64,000 nucleotides of DNA. Source: CAVPKN01 sp963832835 (lineage in GTDB: Bacteria; Chlamydiota; Chlamydiia; Chlamydiales; JAAKFR01). Shown here piece after piece: positions 9,932 to 17,991 of this stretch. The stretch is taken from positions 1,550,001 through 1,614,000 of the forward strand of contig CAWHVD010000001.1 of NCBI GenBank assembly GCA_963832835.1, written 5' to 3'. Position 1 is the stretch's first letter. Each line of letters begins with the position of its first letter. The translations under genes were made by a program, and so were the position numbers. The notes beneath the pieces were generated by a model. The model was not told the origin of the DNA. It ran no database searches and was given only the letters and a program-made list of their open reading frames with translations.

Positions 9932-10676
9932 TTGGGAAAATGCCAGCCGTTGGTACGACCAAATTGTTGGACAAGAGGGGCACTATTACCACCGCCAGAT
10001 CATCCTCCCTAAGCTCTTGACCCTGCTTGGCCTCGATGCATTTGATTCCCCATCACTTCTCGACCTAGCTTGTGGACAAGGGATTTTGGCCAAGCACATT
10101 CCCCAACATATTCCCTATTGGGGTGTCGATCTAGCCCCTTCTTTTATTGCAGAAGCTAAGAAAAAATGCCCCAAAACCCAACATTTTCTAGTGGGGGACA
10201 TTTGCAAACCACTTCCCATTGATAAACAGGATTTTACTCATGCCGTTATTCTCTTAGCCCTACAGAATGTAGCCCACCCGGAAAAGGCACTTTTAAATGC
10301 AGCTCATCATCTTCAGAAAGGAGGGGTATTAGCCATTGTCCTTAACCATCCATGCTTTAGGATCCCCAGACAGAGCGCATGGGGCGTGGATACTACCAAA
10401 AAGCTCCAATACAGGCGCCTTGACGCCTACTTTACTCACCAGAAAATCCCTATCCAGATGCATCCCGGTAAAGGTAAGGCATCAGAAACCACTTGGTCTT
10501 TCCATCACAGTATCAGTGACTTTAGCCGATTTCTGGCCGACGCTGGCTTTACTATCCTTCTGATCGAGGAGTGGGTCTCTAATAAAGTAAGCACAGGGCC
10601 CACTGCCAAAATGGAAAACCGTGCGCGCGCTGAATTTCCCCTCTTCCTCACATTTTTAGTCCAAAAAATTCGCTAA
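9915..10676 (+). CDS. Class I SAM-dependent methyltransferase
   Basis: 253 residues with a Rossmann-type methyltransferase fold. Motif I is LLDLACGQGILAKHIP (about residues 43-58). The acidic end of strand 2 is WGVDLAPSFI, motif II/III is LVGDICKPLP, and motif IV is THAVILLALQNVAHPEKAL followed by KGGVLAIVLNHPCFRIP. This resembles UbiE/Methyltransf_11 proteins that act on small molecules, but the substrate cannot be read from the sequence. It starts within the end of the Inc-candidate gene (17-base overlap), so the two are probably cotranslated. A 93-base gap follows before yihY. Confidence 0.85.
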   Translation: MNSKTDWENASRWYDQIVGQEGHYYHRQIILPKLLTLLGLDAFDSPSLLDLACGQGILAKHIPQHIPYWGVDLAPSFIAEAKKKCPKTQHFLVGDICKPLPIDKQDFTHAVILLALQNVAHPEKALLNAAHHLQKGGVLAIVLNHPCFRIPRQSAWGVDTTKKLQYRRLDAYFTHQKIPIQMHPGKGKASETTWSFHHSISDFSRFLADAGFTILLIEEWVSNKVSTGPTAKMENRARAEFPLFLTFLVQKIR

Positions 10677-10769
10677 ACCCTCAAAATAACAATTATACCA
10701 TTTGAGGGAGTTGCATAACTTGCTTTTTCCTCTAAACGCAAATAAACGAGTTGTTTCTTAAAGAATTAA

Positions 10770-12080
10770 ATGAATATTTGGGAATTTTTAACAAAAGACA
10801 TTTGGCACGTGCAGATTGCAACCCTGCCACCCTGGAAGCGGCTGGGCTATCGCGCACTGCGCACCTTAATGCTAACTAGTCAGGGATTTACTAAAAGTCA
10901 AATCCAGCAAGGAGCATCTGCTCTTACCTATTACTCAATGCTTGCTGTTGTGCCTGTTATTGCTCTTTTGATCGGGATTGCCCGAGGCTTCCGCTTTGAA
11001 CAATCTCTAGAAACCTGGTTGCTCCAACGTTTTGCAGAACAAAAGCTAGTCATTACTCAGATATTCAAGTTTGCTGGCGAGTCGTTACAAGCCGCCAGCG
11101 GTGGAGTGATCGCAGGAATAGGTATTGCCCTTTTACTCTGGTCCGCGATCAAAATCCTTCTCAATATTGAGCTGGTGATGAATCAGATTTGGGAGGTTAG
11201 AGAGGGCAGATCGTGGGCCCGCCGTTTTACTGATTATCTGGCTATGCTCTTTTTAGCACCGATCCTGATCTTTTTAGCCAGTGGTCTGACAGGCTACATG
11301 TCTGCCCTTGTGTCAGCAGTCCACAAGGGTAGGTTGCTCGAGCATATCGCTCCCCTCCTCATTCCTCTATTGAGTTTGGTTTCTTTTTTCCTAAGCGCTC
11401 TGCTCTTCACGTTTTTGTATATTTTTATGCCCAATACGCGTGTCCGTTTTTTTCCGGCTTTGTTTGCCGGCATTTTTACTGCGGTCATCTACCAGATTCT
11501 CCAATGGTTGTACTTTTATTTCCAAATCGGCGTAGCCGGTTACAACGCCATATACGGAACATTTGCGGCTATCCCTCTTTTCTTAATCTGGCTTCATTTG
11601 AGCTGGGTGATGATTCTTCTGGGAGCCAAGCTCTGTTTTGCTACCCAGAATGTGGATTCATTCGAATTTATGTCAGAGAATATCCATTTAAGTCATAGAT
11701 TCCGTTTGATTTGCTCACTGCGACTTGCTCAATACTGCATCAAGAAATTTATGCGTGAAGAGTCTCCACCCTCAGCCCTAGAACTTTCAAATAGGTTAGC
11801 TATCCCATTACCTCTCACAAACCGTCTCCTCTATAATTTGGTAGGAGCCGAGGTCTTGGTAAAAGTGAAGCGAGAGTATGACCAGGAGGAGGCTTACCTG
11901 CCGGGAAGAAGTCCAGAGTCCCTGACAATAAAGCGCACAATCGATATGATTAACGAGAGGGGTGAAGTGATCCCTCTCTCTCCTTCACACGAATTAACTT
12001 TAATCCTTAAGAACTTAGAGAAATTTGGCGTTGCTATGGAACAATCGGATGCAAACATCCTTCTCAAAGATATCAAATGA
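10770..12080 (+). CDS. yihY: YihY/UPF0761 family inner-membrane protein
   Basis: 436 residues with about six membrane segments between residues 35 and 290. The family hallmark near the N-terminus is present (GASALTYYSMLAVVPVIALL), as is the later GYNAIYGTFAAIPLFLIWLHLSW motif region. The family was once misnamed RNase BN and its biochemical role is unknown. The C-terminal 140 residues are soluble and could form a small winged-helix-like domain (RLAIPLPLTNRLLYNLVGA). The stop overlaps the start of the next gene by 4 bases (ATGA), so the two envelope proteins are cotranslated. Confidence 0.9.
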   Translation: MNIWEFLTKDIWHVQIATLPPWKRLGYRALRTLMLTSQGFTKSQIQQGASALTYYSMLAVVPVIALLIGIARGFRFEQSLETWLLQRFAEQKLVITQIFKFAGESLQAASGGVIAGIGIALLLWSAIKILLNIELVMNQIWEVREGRSWARRFTDYLAMLFLAPILIFLASGLTGYMSALVSAVHKGRLLEHIAPLLIPLLSLVSFFLSALLFTFLYIFMPNTRVRFFPALFAGIFTAVIYQILQWLYFYFQIGVAGYNAIYGTFAAIPLFLIWLHLSWVMILLGAKLCFATQNVDSFEFMSENIHLSHRFRLICSLRLAQYCIKKFMREESPPSALELSNRLAIPLPLTNRLLYNLVGAEVLVKVKREYDQEEAYLPGRSPESLTIKRTIDMINERGEVIPLSPSHELTLILKNLEKFGVAMEQSDANILLKDIK

Positions 12081-15000
12081 AAAAAAAAACTGTTCAGATT
12101 TTTGTTTGGATTCTCTGCTTTCTCCTCCTACTTTTTTTTACCCTATCTGCAGCTTTGCCATCTTGGCTTTCCACTCCCTCTGGCACAAAGACAGTAGTGG
12201 GCTGGATCAATGCGCGGATTGATGGAAAGCTGACGATAGGTAAGCTCGATGTGAACTGGCTAGGCAGTCAACGAGTGGAGAATGTCACTTGGCTGGATGG
12301 TTCGGGCAATCTGATTTTTAATCTCCACTTCCTGGAGACACACACCAGCCTGTTATATCTGCTTTTTGGAGGACGCTCCCTTGGAAAGACCACCGTCGAA
12401 GAGCCTTATCTATATCTTTCTGAGCAAACAACAGAAAAATTGCATCAAACACAAAAAAGAAAAGCTGGGCTTAAAAAAACACGTAAACGCGGATGGTGCT
12501 ATCCAACTTTCAAAAGTGAGCTACATGTCCATAACGGCAACTTAATTTTTGCAGCAGGCCGAATCCCTGGGATCACTATTGCTCAGATCCAAATTGATAA
12601 AAATGCGAGGAATGATTCGTTCACTTTAAGCGCTCAAACTACTCAAGGTAAGCAGGATGGGACTATCACTGTAGAGGCGGTTTTTGCAGAAAAAATTCAA
12701 GCCACGGTAAATCTTCTCAATTTTCCTTTGGCCGCTTTAGATGGCCTGGAAGGTTCTTCCCTCTTTACCGACGCATTAGGCCCTACACTTTCCCTGGAAA
12801 TGCACTTAGAGAAGGATGGCCACTCTTCCCTGTCCATTTACGGCACGGCCTCCAGTGCCAACCTGACAGCTTATGTTGAAGGCGTCACAGAGGATAACAA
12901 ATTTAACCTCAGTCCACAAACTCGTCTCGATTTTACGGTCACTCCAGCTCTTTTCAAAGCATTGATCGATGAACAAGAAAGGAAGGATTGGGATTTGGCG
13001 AGTAAGACTCAAATTAAAATTGAAGTTGAGACAGGGATTTTCCCAATGACCCTAAGTACGCCCCGTTTTGAGGACATTGTGCTACAGGCAAATCTTTCTA
13101 TCGATCGAGCCGAGCTGCATCATCAAAGCCTGGGAAGTTACTCCCTCAAGCACTTTACAGGTTTTGTGATTGCGCATCAGAATCTAGAAATTGCTTACGA
13201 GGGTGAAATTCAGGGTAAGGAACAAACTAAACTTTCCGGAACCATTTCGATCACGCCCGAAAAAGGGGTCCTTTTTCAATACGCTTATCAAGGATTTCCG
13301 GTTTCTTTACTGAGTTTGTTCTCTTCAGAATTGGAAAAAAATGTGCGCCTTCTATTCGGGGGACAATTCGATATGGAAAGCGAGGGTACTTATGTGAATA
13401 ATGAGCTTGATGCACATGTGACCGTAGCTTCACGTCAAACTCAATTGAATGGCCACTTGACAGGTACTCTCCCGGAGTTCAGTTTTGAGAGCACCGGTAC
13501 GACTCAAATCCCTCATGACAAGGCCAAACTGATAGGAAAATCCCTCGATTTCAATTTGAATGGCAAAATGAACCTTACTGAGAATCAACTCTCAATTCCC
13601 TTTGTAAAAGGGAATGTATCGAATGCTTTTGTTTCTCTTGATTTGCGTGGAAAAATTGGTGAAGAAGGATTGCCTTTAACTCCGGATACCATGCAGCTCA
13701 TGGCAACTGGAGTAATCAAAAAACTCCCCGTACAAGAGGGGCAGGCCTCCCCTGCCCTCACTATCGAGAATACGATTGTATACCTCCAGGTAGATGGGGC
13801 TAAAAACCACATCTACATCAAGGCAGAGGGGCCAGGAGTAGATGCTGTGATTGACGTAGATCAATTCATTCAAAACGATAGCATTGTTTTTCCCCAAGCT
13901 CAGACAACTTTTTCTACACAGCTACAGAATTTTCCTTCAAATGTGTTGGGGTTGTTGATCTCTGAAACGCTTGATCTCTCAGCTTTTGTAGGAGACTCAC
14001 TCAATGTGAAAGCTCGAGGCAGTTATACTCCTCTTGGTGAGCCGCGCTTTTCCATGGCTATGAATGCCGAAGGATCAGGTTTTTTTGCCTCATTGGGCTT
14101 CACGTTAGATGGAACGCTTGCCGTCCAACAAGATCATCCCTCTTATATTCATTGGGATATTACTCCAGAGCGGTACAACGCTTTAATGCACACATTCCAG
14201 CTCGATCAAACAACTGAGCCCACGTTTATTTTATCACGGACAACCCAATTAAAGCTGGATATCACACAGTTCTCATGCCCTACCTCATTTCCTCAAGATC
14301 TCAGCCATTTCCTCTGCCAGAGTGGATTTGTGGGTAATATCCATCTCGACCCTGCTACCTTTCACAGTCAGTATGCCGGTGAATCGATCACATTCCAGGG
14401 AGTCAAAGGCTTTATTAAGGGGGAAAATTTCTCTCAAGGAATTGATTTAATTTTGAGTGGGGACATGCTCGCTGCCAACATTCCCCAATCAGAAAAATCA
14501 TCGTTCGCCTTTGATGGTCAGATGTTAAATTTTTGGACACCCGATGGCCACTTTAATCGACAGGGACTTACAATCAAGGGAGCCTTAAGTTTAGATCTGC
14601 TACCTGTTCGTCAAGTTTCTGGTATAGTGCCTCTTGACCCAGAAACTCGCACGATTGTTCAGGCTATTCTAGGCGAGCTCATGAATGCACGGATCTATGG
14701 TGAAATCTCTCAGCTCAGCGGTCCCTTGACAATCGACATTAAGGCATCGAACTTCAAAGCCAATCTTCCTTTGCAGCTTCATCAAAACGAGATCTATCTA
14801 CGTGACTATGTCGATGCGGAAATCACCTTAACAGAAGCGGTCAATGCAACATTGCTCAAAGACGTCAATCCCTTATTCATCTCCGGTGCCTATTCAGACC
14901 ATCCCCTTAAATTGTATATTGATCCTCATGGATTTATGATGCCAATACGCCCCTTCTCACTACAAGGTGTCCGAATTGGCAAAGCAATCCTCGACATCGG

Positions 15001-15586
15001 TAAAATCCGTGTCCGCAATGGAGGGCAAGTGGAGTACCTGGTCAATTTTTTGCAGGCAAAAGAGTTCTCCCAGGATGGACTCATGCAGGCTTGGTTCACG
15101 CCCATATTTATCTCCCTCCAAGATGGGGTGGCCAGTTATAAACGGTTCGATGCCCTTTTAGGTAATAACATCCATATCGCAATGTGGGGAAGCATCAATC
15201 TGATTAACAACCATGTTTCCATGACACTCGGGATTGCTCCTACAACTCTGCGTGAACGGTTCAAAATTGCAGGTTTACATAAACAAGATATGTTTCAGGT
15301 CCTGATGCGTGGGACAACTGACAAGCTAGAACTCGATTGGAGCTCTGCCTATACCCGGATTGCGTTCCTGGTTGCTAAGACAGCAGGTGGAGGAATCGGC
15401 TTGCTCATTGGTGGACTGCTAGAACCAATTATCACCGCTTCTTTGGGCGAAGAGCCGGTTCCTCCCCTCACCACCGACCCCTTGCCTTGGGAATCTCAAT
15501 ACCCTTCAGAACCCGGACAGACCATCCCCAAAGAGGCCTTTCCCCGCAGGGGCTCTCGCAAAAGCACCCGCCGTTACTCCGAATAG
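12077..15586 (+). CDS. Large AsmA-like envelope protein
   Basis: 1169 residues. One N-terminal membrane anchor (residues 7-30, hydrophobic FVWILCFLLLLFFTLSAAL) precedes a long, beta-rich, low-cysteine region. It opens with the AsmA/TamB-like pattern (WINARIDGKLTIGKLDVNWLG, then LDGSGN and LSEPYL-type short strands). AsmA-like proteins are bridge-like lipid-transfer or outer-membrane-assembly proteins anchored in the inner membrane. The C-terminal region (about 980-1130) resembles the AsmA-like C-terminal domain, with a hydrophobic glycine patch (TAGGGIGLLIGGLLEP). It is coupled to yihY through a 4-base overlap. Assignment is to the superfamily only; substrate and partners are not inferable. 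The tail is basic (SRKSTRRYSE). Confidence 0.7.
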   Translation: MKKKTVQIFVWILCFLLLLFFTLSAALPSWLSTPSGTKTVVGWINARIDGKLTIGKLDVNWLGSQRVENVTWLDGSGNLIFNLHFLETHTSLLYLLFGGRSLGKTTVEEPYLYLSEQTTEKLHQTQKRKAGLKKTRKRGWCYPTFKSELHVHNGNLIFAAGRIPGITIAQIQIDKNARNDSFTLSAQTTQGKQDGTITVEAVFAEKIQATVNLLNFPLAALDGLEGSSLFTDALGPTLSLEMHLEKDGHSSLSIYGTASSANLTAYVEGVTEDNKFNLSPQTRLDFTVTPALFKALIDEQERKDWDLASKTQIKIEVETGIFPMTLSTPRFEDIVLQANLSIDRAELHHQSLGSYSLKHFTGFVIAHQNLEIAYEGEIQGKEQTKLSGTISITPEKGVLFQYAYQGFPVSLLSLFSSELEKNVRLLFGGQFDMESEGTYVNNELDAHVTVASRQTQLNGHLTGTLPEFSFESTGTTQIPHDKAKLIGKSLDFNLNGKMNLTENQLSIPFVKGNVSNAFVSLDLRGKIGEEGLPLTPDTMQLMATGVIKKLPVQEGQASPALTIENTIVYLQVDGAKNHIYIKAEGPGVDAVIDVDQFIQNDSIVFPQAQTTFSTQLQNFPSNVLGLLISETLDLSAFVGDSLNVKARGSYTPLGEPRFSMAMNAEGSGFFASLGFTLDGTLAVQQDHPSYIHWDITPERYNALMHTFQLDQTTEPTFILSRTTQLKLDITQFSCPTSFPQDLSHFLCQSGFVGNIHLDPATFHSQYAGESITFQGVKGFIKGENFSQGIDLILSGDMLAANIPQSEKSSFAFDGQMLNFWTPDGHFNRQGLTIKGALSLDLLPVRQVSGIVPLDPETRTIVQAILGELMNARIYGEISQLSGPLTIDIKASNFKANLPLQLHQNEIYLRDYVDAEITLTEAVNATLLKDVNPLFISGAYSDHPLKLYIDPHGFMMPIRPFSLQGVRIGKAILDIGKIRVRNGGQVEYLVNFLQAKEFSQDGLMQAWFTPIFISLQDGVASYKRFDALLGNNIHIAMWGSINLINNHVSMTLGIAPTTLRERFKIAGLHKQDMFQVLMRGTTDKLELDWSSAYTRIAFLVAKTAGGGIGLLIGGLLEPIITASLGEEPVPPLTTDPLPWESQYPSEPGQTIPKEAFPRRGSRKSTRRYSE

Positions 15587-15609
15587 CCCGTACCAAATAT
15601 CACAAATAA

Positions 15610-15770
15610 TACCATTTCCAGAAAATAAAGTCATGAAGTGGTGCTGGGTAACATGACAGATTTGGATGATCGTTTCGAAGCCTATGTTTTTGCACCTAAG
15701 TGAGAAAGGATCGTTCAAAAATGGCGTGTTATACAGTGCCAATTTGTGACTTTATTTTCTGGAAATGGTA
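15610..15770. mobile_element. Miniature inverted-repeat element A, copy 1 (161 bp)
   Basis: A 161-bp element with near-perfect terminal inverted repeats of about 24 bp (TACCATTTCCAGAAAATAAA at the left, its complement at the right). It is flanked by a 3-bp direct repeat TAA (15607-15609 and 15771-15773). Two more copies of the same length lie at 27542 and 45548. The plus-strand open frame seen in copy 3 is broken here by a TGA in the centre. Its size, inverted ends, target duplication and lack of a transposase fit a MITE moved in trans. Confidence 0.88.
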
Positions 15771-15786
15771 TAAGAGCGTTTGATTA

Positions 15787-15951
15787 TCCTAAAAACGGCA
15801 GTTGGAGACGGCAAATTGACGCAATCTTTTGATCCAGAATCGCTTCTATTAGGGGGGCCCTTCACCATTTGGGAATGTGCGCCCCCTATTAAAAGTGATT
15901 CTAAATCAAAATCTTGCATCACTTTACCATCTCGAACTGCCGTTTTTAGGA
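15787..15951. mobile_element. Miniature inverted-repeat element B, copy 1 (165 bp)
   Basis: A 165-bp element with terminal inverted repeats TCCTAAAAACGGCAGTT / its complement, flanked by TTA on both sides (15784-15786 and 15952-15954). The inside contains a GC-rich hairpin-prone stretch around 15848-15888. It sits 16 bases from element A copy 1. A 5' remnant lies at 27511 and a degenerate copy at 53620. It carries no open frame of note. Confidence 0.82.
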
Positions 15952-15998
15952 TTATTTGAGGTTTTATATTTTTGCTCAAAGCAAACAGGGATTTCTTG

Positions 15999-16004
15999 TA
16001 TAAT
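15999..16004 (+). promoter_or_regulatory. Possible -10 box for dapL
   Basis: A perfect TATAAT sits 20 bases upstream of the likely dapL start, just outside element B. No good -35 hexamer is found at normal spacing; TTGCTC lies 21 bases upstream. Treat as a weak candidate. Confidence 0.35.
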
Positions 16005-16023
16005 GCTTTGAAAAAAGGTGTGT

Positions 16024-17214
16024 GTGGTTAGGCGGAATCCAAATTTTTTGGGGCTGAGTGAAAGCTACCTTTTCCCCGAGGTGATGCGTCGCGTACGTCA
16101 ATATCGTGCTGAGCATCCGGGAGTTGAGCTCTTGAGTTTGAGTATTGGAGACACCTCCGAGCCACTGACAGAAGTGACAGTTGAGGGATTGAAGCTACAA
16201 GCGACGCAGATGGCAACACGCGAGGGATACAAAGGGTATGGCCCTGAGCAGGGCGATCCTTTTTTACGAGAGAGGATCGCGGAGGTCTTTTATAGGGGTC
16301 GCATCGCTTCGGATGAGATTTTTGTTTCTGATGGTGCCAAATGTGACATCGGTCGTTTGCAAGTGCTTTTTGGGCAAACAGCCCGTTTAGCCGTGCAAGA
16401 TCCTACCTATCCTGTCTACGTCGACACGAGCGTGGTGATCGGTAATCAAGGGATCACCTATCTGCCTTGTGGGGAAGAAAACGGTTTTTTCCCCGATCTT
16501 TTCAAACTACCTCAAGTTGAGTTGTTATATCTTTGCTCCCCCAACAATCCTACCGGCGCTGTCGCCACCAAAGAGCAGCTTCGGGCACTGATCAGTTGGG
16601 CAAAACAGCAAGGCACTTTCATCATTTTTGACGCTGCCTACTCGGGGTTTATTCAAGACCCGGAGCTTCCCCATTCCATTTACGAAATCGAGGGAGCCGA
16701 TGAAGTAGCCATCGAGGTCTCCTCCTTCTCAAAATTGATCGGCTTTACAGGCGTTAGGCTGGGTTGGACCGTTGTTCCGCACAAGCTCCGTTTCGCGGGA
16801 GGCGAATCTGTCCACAAAGACTTTAACCGCCTCATCACCACTTTTTTCAATGGCGCTTCTGTGATTGCACAAGCCGGTGGAGCTGCCGCTTTGAGCGAAA
16901 AGGGACTGATTGAAATGCGCCATACGTTGGCTTTTTATCTAGAAAATGCCCGCTTGATTCGAGAAGCACTCGAAAGCAAAGGCCCTGTCGTGTATGGAGG
17001 GATCAATGCCCCTTATCTTTGGGTAAAGTGTGGCAGTAAACCCTCATGGGAGCTTTTTCAGAGACTCATGGAAACAACCGGATTGATCACCATCCCTGGA
17101 AGTGGATTTGGAGCCCAAGGCGAAGGGTATTTGCGCTTCAGTGCATTTGGCAATCGACCCCATATTTTAAAAGCCGTTGAACGGATTGAGCATGCATGGC
17201 CCGCACATTTGTAG
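16024..17214 (+). CDS. dapL: LL-diaminopimelate aminotransferase (DapL)
   Basis: A fold-type I PLP aminotransferase of about 396 residues that converts tetrahydrodipicolinate to LL-diaminopimelate in one step; this is the route chlamydiae use to make mDAP. The PLP-lysine segment SSFSKLIGFTGVRLGW, the CSPNNPTGAV loop and the N-terminal RRNPNF...LSIGDTSEPL pattern match DapL rather than generic AspC. I choose GTG 16024 because the A/G-rich AAAAAAGG at 16011-16018 is correctly spaced from it and the resulting N-terminus aligns with known DapL; GTG 16018 is too close. The next gene, an NlpC/P60 hydrolase, overlaps by 19 bases, linking mDAP synthesis with peptidoglycan cleavage. Confidence 0.93.
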   Translation: MVRRNPNFLGLSESYLFPEVMRRVRQYRAEHPGVELLSLSIGDTSEPLTEVTVEGLKLQATQMATREGYKGYGPEQGDPFLRERIAEVFYRGRIASDEIFVSDGAKCDIGRLQVLFGQTARLAVQDPTYPVYVDTSVVIGNQGITYLPCGEENGFFPDLFKLPQVELLYLCSPNNPTGAVATKEQLRALISWAKQQGTFIIFDAAYSGFIQDPELPHSIYEIEGADEVAIEVSSFSKLIGFTGVRLGWTVVPHKLRFAGGESVHKDFNRLITTFFNGASVIAQAGGAAALSEKGLIEMRHTLAFYLENARLIREALESKGPVVYGGINAPYLWVKCGSKPSWELFQRLMETTGLITIPGSGFGAQGEGYLRFSAFGNRPHILKAVERIEHAWPAHL

Positions 17215-17984
17215 TGATCCAACCAATTGTCGATTTAAGAAACTCACCAGGTATTGTTCTACCAAATGACTATTCTTATCAACCGGGGCGTGAAACGCAA
17301 CTCCTTCAAGGAGAAAATCTTCATCTGTTTGAAGAGAGAGGCGAGTGGCTCAAAGTGGGAGCCATCGAGCAACTACGTTACACTGATCAAGAAGGGTGGA
17401 GCCCCTATCCTGGCTGGGTTCATCGCTCAGAAGTAGAAGAGGGATCTTCAGCACCGTACTCACACGTCGTATGCACTCCGGGGTCTCTTTCCTATGGTAC
17501 TTGGGTTGCTTCTGGGGTCAATTCTCAGCAGAATGAGATAGAGCCCCGTCCGATACCTATTTCTCCCAACCGGGAGCAAATGGCTCTCGAAGCGCGCCAG
17601 TTTATCGGCGCTCCCTACCTATGGGGAGGAAGAGCTTTAGGCCCCTCTAACAAAATCGCCAGCGTGGACTGCTCAGGACTTGTCAATCTCCTATACCGCG
17701 CTCAAGGGATACATATTCCCCGCAATGCTCATGACCAGTATCTCATCAGCCGACCTGTCGATACCCTGCAATCCGGCGATCCGCTCTATCTAGCCAAAAA
17801 TGTACGTGTTACTCATGTAATTGTGAAATTGGACGAGCTCACTTTTATAGAGGCGCCAGAAACAGGCAAAAAAATCCGCTTGATAAAATGGGGGATCGAC
17901 GTATGGGAAGAAGAAGGCAAAATCCGCATTTTTGACCGCCCTTACCTTTACACGGCCTATCCCCGATCTTTACTATTCAGGTAG
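17196..17984 (+). CDS. NlpC/P60 cysteine peptidase with N-terminal SH3-like domain
   Basis: 262 residues. Residues 1-85 resemble a bacterial SH3 cell-wall-binding fold, and residues about 125-255 are an NlpC/P60 domain. The catalytic Cys is in VDCSGLVNLLYRA, the His is in VRVTHVIVKL, and a substrate-pocket segment FIGAPYLWGGRA precedes them. Such enzymes cut gamma-D-Glu-mDAP bonds in peptidoglycan peptides. A related chlamydial protein has been linked to peptidoglycan recycling (from memory). It has no signal peptide, which favours action on cytosolic muropeptides. It overlaps dapL by 19 bases and so is probably cotranslated with it. It ends tail-to-tail with the next gene. Confidence 0.88.
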   Translation: MARTFVVIQPIVDLRNSPGIVLPNDYSYQPGRETQLLQGENLHLFEERGEWLKVGAIEQLRYTDQEGWSPYPGWVHRSEVEEGSSAPYSHVVCTPGSLSYGTWVASGVNSQQNEIEPRPIPISPNREQMALEARQFIGAPYLWGGRALGPSNKIASVDCSGLVNLLYRAQGIHIPRNAHDQYLISRPVDTLQSGDPLYLAKNVRVTHVIVKLDELTFIEAPETGKKIRLIKWGIDVWEEEGKIRIFDRPYLYTAYPRSLLFR

Positions 17985-17991
17985 CCCGAGT

